From positions 73,424,211-73,488,210 of the forward strand of contig NC_083604.1 in NCBI RefSeq assembly GCF_029168945.1: a stretch of DNA of 64,000 bases, written 5' to 3'. Numbering within the stretch: position 1 is the stretch's first letter; each line of letters opens with the position of its first letter. Source of the stretch: Cannabis sativa. Lineage: Eukaryota; Streptophyta; Magnoliopsida; Rosales; Cannabaceae. The notes under the pieces were generated by a model. That model was not told the origin of the DNA, ran no database searches, and worked only from the letters and a program-made list of their open reading frames with translations. Below, in pieces: positions 60,201-64,000 of this stretch. The position numbers and the translations under genes are program-made.

Positions 60201-63200
60201 GAAAAACTGAAAACACAGTTAAACAACCTCTTGACCTCTTAGACTTAGAGATCTAACAAATTAGACTGGAAATTGAGATGGCCTGAGCTTGTTCTTGATT
60301 CAAACTACTTGTTTTCACTACCAGAACTTGGGGACTCATAGGATATCCAATCAGTTTTTCCAATGTACACATAATTCACCCAATTTACCCAAAAAGAATC
60401 TTGCTTCGACTCTATAGCCTAGACATATTTCCCAATTTCTGTCTCATTTCTATTTTTTGATTCTTCAAGAACCCCAAACCTCCTTCTCTTTTCGTATTGC
60501 ACATTTCATCCCAAGAAACTAGGCCCGACCCATTTGAATGAGACATTCCTTTCCATAAAAAACTTTGCATATAACATTTACTCAGCCCAGACTTAGGATT
60601 TATCATGAGTTGAGCCTAATAGGAATAGATAGATTTCATGACTAAGTTAACCAGTACTGTTCTACCCGCATACAAAATGTTTCGGGAACTCCAAACTCTA
60701 AGAGGTTGTTTGGCTTTACAGTTTAAAAACTGTTTTTTGTGTTTTTTAAAACTGAAAACAGTTTTTAAAAACTAATAGGGGTTGTTTGGCAAAATTTTTT
60801 AAAAACAGTTTTTTAAAAATTGAGTAATGAAAAATTAAAAAACAGAAAACATCAAAATGTTATTTTCAATTTTCAAAAATAATTTTTTTTTGTTTGACAT
60901 ATTATATTTTGTATTTTACTCACATACTCGGATCCTAGACCCGAAACCATACCCAAACTTAGACCCGGATGGGTTAATGTAATGGTATGGTGTTAAAATA
61001 TTAATTTTTTTTCCTAAGAAAAAAATCTAAAAATAGTTTCTAAAAATTTGTGCCAAACACCGGTAAATTTTTAAAATGATAAAAAACTATTTTCTATTCT
61101 CACTTTTAAAAACACAATTTTAAAAACTGAAAACTGAAAACACAGCCAAACAAAGTCTAATTCTTTGAACTATTTTTTCAATCAAAGTTTCACAATTAGG
61201 GACAGGGAGCTTTTTAGTACAAATAGGAATTCTGAAATATTTAAACAAGAGATTGCTTCTACCAAAATCCAAATGACTCAATCACACAAGTCACCTCTGC
61301 TTAAACCATATACAATAACAATAAACGCTTTCATTGTTCCTTACTTGGTTGTAAACCAAAAGTTTGAGAAAATAGATTCAGTCCTTGAAGCATCAAGTAC
61401 AACTTTATCAGAAGACGCCAGTCCCCTCTTTACCTTCTTCTTCTTCACCGTTGATTTATTTTTCCCCATTGTCTCATCCTTACGCGACCTCCCTCGACCC
61501 GCGATAGCCCCAGTCGTAAGCTAAAAGGCCAAAAGCCTAGCAAAGCATCAAAAAGGGGGAAAGTATTATGTTATAAGTTTTAGTCACTCTTAAAATAATC
61601 ATAATTAAATTAATGATATCCTTTTTTATTTTTTTTCTAAAAAAAAATATAATAATGAATTATAGTTTGTGTGTTTCTTAAATAAACTAATATTTTAATT
61701 TGATTAATCATTTGCAGATGGAATTCCTGGGATTTTACGACTGTTGGAACGGTACGAATTCAAAAAAAAAATTATGTTTAATTAAAAATAAGAAGAATTT
61801 AAAAAAAAAATTATATTTATTTTTTTATAAAATTGGAAATAATAATTACAACTAATAGTTTGAAATTACTACTTTATTATTTTATGAAATTGTGAGTTTA
61901 TTAATAATTTATTATTGTAAAACTAAAAATCATTTACATGTATATTAATGTGTTTTTTTTATTAGGAGAATAAGAGCTTTATTGTGGAATCCAATTGTCT
62001 TAATATTATTCATACTCTTAAAAATAAAACGCTACAATACTTCTTAGTTCTTACTTAGGCTATCATTGTTAGAGAAATATTATTATCATCCAATGATTTT
62101 TTGATATTACCATGCATCATTCTCCTAGAATAACTAATGAGGTATTGTTCATTATTTATATTTTTAGGATTGGAAGATGATAATCTTGTTTAGGGTAAAT
62201 ATAATTTTTTGTGTTGAAATTCTTGTGTTGGCAATTGCTATTATTCAATAATGTTTATGACACTTTTTTCTTCCTTCATTTTTTTTTTTTGTTAAATTTT
62301 TTTTTATTGCTTTTGTTCTTATAGATTTTGGTAAGCTCAAGTATTTTTTTTGAAAAATAAAAACATATAAATAATTGTTAATTATTATGAAATTAAAGAT
62401 TTTAGTTTTAGAAAAAATCTTATACATTTTATATGTATTACAGTTTAAAGCTTAAAATTATTATTTTTTTGTTTTCAGTAATACAATTTAGAATTCTAGT
62501 TTAGATAAATATACACTTTTTTTCTTCTTAATCTTTAGAATGATTTTTATTAAAAAAAATAGTTTGTTAGTTTTTTTTAATGTGTTTTATTTTTTAAATA
62601 ACAATTCCATTTATAAATTTTTTATTTCTATTAATAGTTTTATCTATTTTAGGAATATAGAGAATAACAAAATAGGAAATATTAATTTTTTAATATTTAA
62701 TTAATGATTATAAATATCAACCATTAGATATTTGATCTAATGGTCAAAAATAAAATACCCATGCATGGGTAATACCCATTAAGAGCATACCCATATATAT
62801 ATCTTTTTAAAAGAATTATTAATATAGTTATTAGGTGGAGTATATTGAGTCCCCTCTACATATGCTATGATTTAAAAATTAATGATATATATTATTGTTA
62901 CAAATTACAAACAGATTATCAAAACAAAGCCACAACACAAGCCTTTATTATGAGAGACAAAGGTGAAGACCACGATACCATTGTGGTGGCCTTTAGAGGA
63001 ACCAAACCATTCGACGCCGACGCATGGAGCTCTGACATAGACATATCATGGTACGAGATTAAAGGAGTAGGAAAAATCCACGGTGGCTTCATGAAAGCTC
63101 TAGGGTTACAAAAGAGTAAAGGTTTTCCTAAAGAGGTTGGTTTTGAAAAGAACAAACCCTTTGCTTACTACGAAATTAGAAATAAGGTAAAAAAGCTTTT

Positions 63201-63525
63201 GGAAGAAAACGACAAAGCCAAGTTGATTGTAACCGGACACAGCTTGGGTGGGGCCCTAGCTGCTGTGTTCACTGCTATTCTTTCTTATCATGATGAGAAA
63301 TGGTTACTCCAGAGACTTGAAGGAGTGTACACCTTTGGTCAACCTAGGGTTGGAGACCAAACCTTTTGTCAGTTTATGGAAGATAAATTGGTGGAACATG
63401 ATATTCATTACTTTAGATTCGTTTATGGTTACGATTTGGTCCCAAGGCTTCCTTATGATGATGATTCATTAATGTTTAAACATTTTGGCACGTGCGTTTA
63501 TAGTAACATGCATTACCTAGCAAAG
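50834..63525 (+). CDS. OBL1-like class-3 triacylglycerol lipase, first four exons (3' end outside window)
   Basis: Exons 50834-51140, 58857-59050, 61718-61751 (34-bp microexon) and 62915-63525 join in phase with GT-AG introns, giving 382 codons so far. The family hydrolyses ester bonds of triacylglycerol. Arabidopsis OBL1 sits on oil bodies. Exon 1 encodes an N-terminal region with a hydrophobic stretch (about 55-100) and the conserved LNFIRG join to [12 protein letters not shown] in exon 2. LGFYDCWND spans exons 3-4. The lipase core shows FRGT (205-208, oxyanion region), IHGGF, the nucleophile elbow GHSLG with Ser288, FGQPRVGD (319-326) and DLVPRLP with the presumed catalytic Asp352. The catalytic His should lie in a later exon past 64000. 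Introns are 7716, 2666 and 1163 bp and transposon-rich, yet every exon is open. Exact family member unknown. Confidence 0.9.
51141..51834. other. Start of lipase intron 1, no embedded feature seen
   Basis: AT-rich intron sequence. A segment near 51440-51790 (GACCGTTTGGGAAAAACT, then CACAGCACAGCTGTGTCAAA) may be a hAT-like MITE, but its ends were not fixed. Confidence 0.4.
51835..52020. mobile_element. Short MITE, GGTGCC foldback family, copy 3
   Basis: It contains CAGTGGTGCCTATAGAAC, AAGTATCGGGTTACA, ATTATCGCTAGCCAATTG and an end TAGCAATGCTC. It lies in lipase intron 1. Confidence 0.65.
52214..52526. mobile_element. CACTA-type MITE with TTAGTCAC repeats
   Basis: The right end is TTTTTTGTAGTG, the exact inverse of CACTACAAAAAA. 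The interior has many TTAGTCACAA / TTGTGACTAA words. The left end is degraded. It lies in lipase intron 1. Confidence 0.65.
52530..54200. other. AT-rich part of lipase intron 1
   Basis: A small cluster of repeated AAAAAACCCCTTTATAAA words near 53735-53850 and a less AT-rich patch at 53925-54180 (AATTTGCGGTCAA twice, near 54006 and 54061) probably mark degraded MITEs. No gene was seen. Confidence 0.4.
54205..54481. mobile_element. CACTA-type MITE with TTAGTCAC repeats, degraded
   Basis: It ends TTTTTGTTTGTAGTG. The interior has TTGTGACTAAA words as in the copy at 52214-52526. The left end is uncertain. Confidence 0.5.
54985..54999 (-). other. Helitron 3' hairpin
   Basis: A six-base-pair all-GC stem (CCGCGC / GCGCGG) with a 3-nt loop. 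It is by far the most GC-rich spot in the region and is the presumed termination signal for rolling-circle transposition. Confidence 0.85.
55331..58250. repeat. Three tandem units inside the Helitron
   Basis: Units start near 55331, 56113 and 57168 with GTTAGTGTAAGAATAC and share GTAGTTCTTAATTCATGTGA, an (AAT)n tract, GATGCCACCTCATTTTC and ATGTGGGACTTTTAGTTTG. Units 2 and 3 (about 1055 and 1085 bp) are nearly identical. Unit 1 (about 780 bp) is more diverged and lacks a roughly 300-bp segment. The (AAT)n tract expands from 5-6 repeats in unit 1 to about 14 in unit 3. Confidence 0.9.
58410..58557. mobile_element. Short MITE, GGTGCC foldback family, copy 4
   Basis: GAGCATGGCTGTTAATTATT at the left, GGTGCTTAGCATTTTTTAGA next, and CACTAATGCCCTTTAAC near the right end. 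It is more diverged and lies 12 bp from copy 5. Confidence 0.55.
58570..58753. mobile_element. Short MITE, GGTGCC foldback family, copy 5
   Basis: It starts GAGTATTGCTATTAGGCACC and contains GTGATTGGCTAGCAATACT and GAGACCCGATACTTAATTGG, inverse to the words in copies 1-3, so it sits in the opposite orientation. It ends about 100 bp before lipase exon 2. Confidence 0.7.
59060..59350 (-). pseudogene. LINE fragment (C-terminal tail) in lipase intron 2
   Basis: The minus-strand frame reads [20 protein letters not shown] and continues [15 protein letters not shown] before a stop at 59100. This is the pattern of the tail after the zinc-binding RT domain in plant LINEs. Confidence 0.65.
59354..60229. 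mobile_element. MITE with G/C-rich minisatellite core
   Basis: The left end GAATTGTTTAGTTT and the inverted right end GAGGTTGTTTAACTGTG are related. Subterminal blocks match the element at 60711-61157. The core at about 59535-60055 is filled with variants of CCCGAACCCAGAC on the left half, switching at about 59815 to GGGTTCGGGTCTG variants on the right half. The two frames read through this core are artefacts of the repeat. The element interrupts a LINE. Confidence 0.65.
60230..60708 (-). pseudogene. LINE fragment (reverse transcriptase) in lipase intron 2
   Basis: Minus-strand reading around 60606-60412 has [20 protein letters not shown], then [14 protein letters not shown], a well-known signature between the RT and zinc-binding domains of plant LINEs. 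The flanks continue LINE-like sequence with stops. Confidence 0.7.
60711..61157. mobile_element. MITE, short-core sibling of 59354-60229
   Basis: The left end GAGGTTGTTTGGCTTTACAG and the inverted right end TTTGTTTGGCTGTGTTTTCA. An internal GGGGTTGTTTGGC lies near 60779. The minisatellite core is only about 60 bp here (60930-60975), against over 500 bp in the sibling. Confidence 0.65.
61158..61560 (-). pseudogene. LINE 5'-region fragment
   Basis: The minus strand from about 61520 reads [20 protein letters not shown], then a basic stretch ([14 protein letters not shown]), compatible with the start of a LINE ORF. It is in the same orientation as the fragments to its left, so one decayed and deleted LINE may span intron 2. 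Confidence 0.4.
61752..62914. other. Lipase intron 3, no embedded gene
   Basis: AT-rich. A short imperfect palindrome (CCATTAGATATTTGATCTAA, near 62722) and ATACCCATGCATGGGTAATA (near 62755) may belong to an old MITE. Confidence 0.45.
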
Positions 63526-64000
63526 GTACGTACCATATATAATAATATAGTAACCTATTATTAATTACGACCTTTAGTTTTTACATGTGTATTAGTATTT
63601 AACTATTTATATAGATAATTTTATGGGTGTCTCTCTATGCTTTCTGTACTTGTATAACTTATATCCATAAAGCTTATTCTAGGGTGCAGCATCTTTTCAG
63701 AGACCTAAGTACTATTAAACAATATTACAATTAGAACTTTGGAACTCAAATCTTTACAAAGACTCAAACCAATCAATATCTATACAATTTTTTTTTTGGC
63801 ATAACACTATTAATCATGTTTTTAGTTTCCTTAAGTATTCTTTGAACTACCAAATCAATTCAGTTCCTTTGATTCATCCATATAGCTTCATTTCGAACTT
63901 TTCACACCCAATATATAGCCACGAAAGTTGCATACAATTTTTTGCAAAATTTACTGATCAATTGTGACCAAGATATGCCCCTAATCAAAGCTTCTAGGAA
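63526..64000 (-). pseudogene. LINE tail fragment in lipase intron 4 (partial at window edge)
   Basis: After the splice donor at 63526, the minus strand from the window end reads ISWSQLISKF, then LYATFVAIYWV, a stop, KVRNEAIWMNQRN, then LVVQRILKETKN. This matches the LINE tail pattern seen at 59060-59350. It is broken by stops and its right part lies outside the window. Confidence 0.55.

Noticed and set aside
1..64000. tRNA, rRNA or CRISPR-like arrays
   Set aside because: No tRNA-like T-arm with matching arms was found by eye, no rRNA sequence was recognised, and the direct repeats found lack regularly spaced unique spacers. A tRNAscan-SE run would settle the tRNA question.

Overview
This is AT-rich nuclear DNA from a flowering plant, most likely a eudicot. 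The evidence is GT-AG introns in plant genes, a HECATE-type bHLH gene, a plant oil-body lipase gene, a Sirevirus retrotransposon and many plant-type DNA transposons. The sequence does not fix the species. Only four host genes are convincing: (1) a single-exon HECATE-like bHLH transcription factor (25118-25963, +); (2) a four-exon EF-hand protein (40424-41613, +); (3) a two-exon 71-aa prefoldin-like microprotein (41735-42033, -), convergent with gene 2; and (4) the first four exons of an OBL1-like class-3 lipase (50834-63525, +), which runs off the right edge. Almost everything else is mobile DNA in various states of decay.

Left part (1-21 kb): CACTA-like subterminal repeats, then a structurally complete but internally deleted Sirevirus (Ty1/copia; 2141-11211, minus strand). 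It has 1208-bp LTRs, a 5-bp target duplication, a primer site for initiator tRNA-Met and a polypurine tract, and it is inserted in the tail of an older LINE. To its right lie several non-autonomous TIR elements (12294-13773, 14401-15120, 15199-15528, about 15990-16745) and a complete hAT element (17210-20712) with a perfect 8-bp target duplication and a broken ZMYM1/DUF4371-type transposase.

Middle (21-40 kb): the HECATE-like gene sits in gene-poor DNA. It is followed by a truncated second hAT transposase, a LINE tail, a large non-coding MULE-like element with a second TIR element nested in it (32532-36890), and a decayed plus-strand relative of the Sirevirus (about 37440-39524).

Right part (40-64 kb): the EF-hand/prefoldin-like convergent pair, then nested transposons (a hAT-like element 43089-45501 containing a MULE 43504-44934), a MuDR transposase remnant, a second copy of the MULE-like family (48095-49275), and the lipase gene. 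The lipase has a 7.7-kb first intron carrying a 3.3-kb Helitron with three internal tandem units plus five short MITEs. Its second intron carries LINE fragments interrupted by two MITEs, one with a G/C-rich minisatellite core.

I see no clustered pathway or novel defence-like system. The notable content is transposon architecture. Several element boundaries were fixed here by matching target-site duplications by eye. Exon joins were checked by reading phase but not against transcripts.
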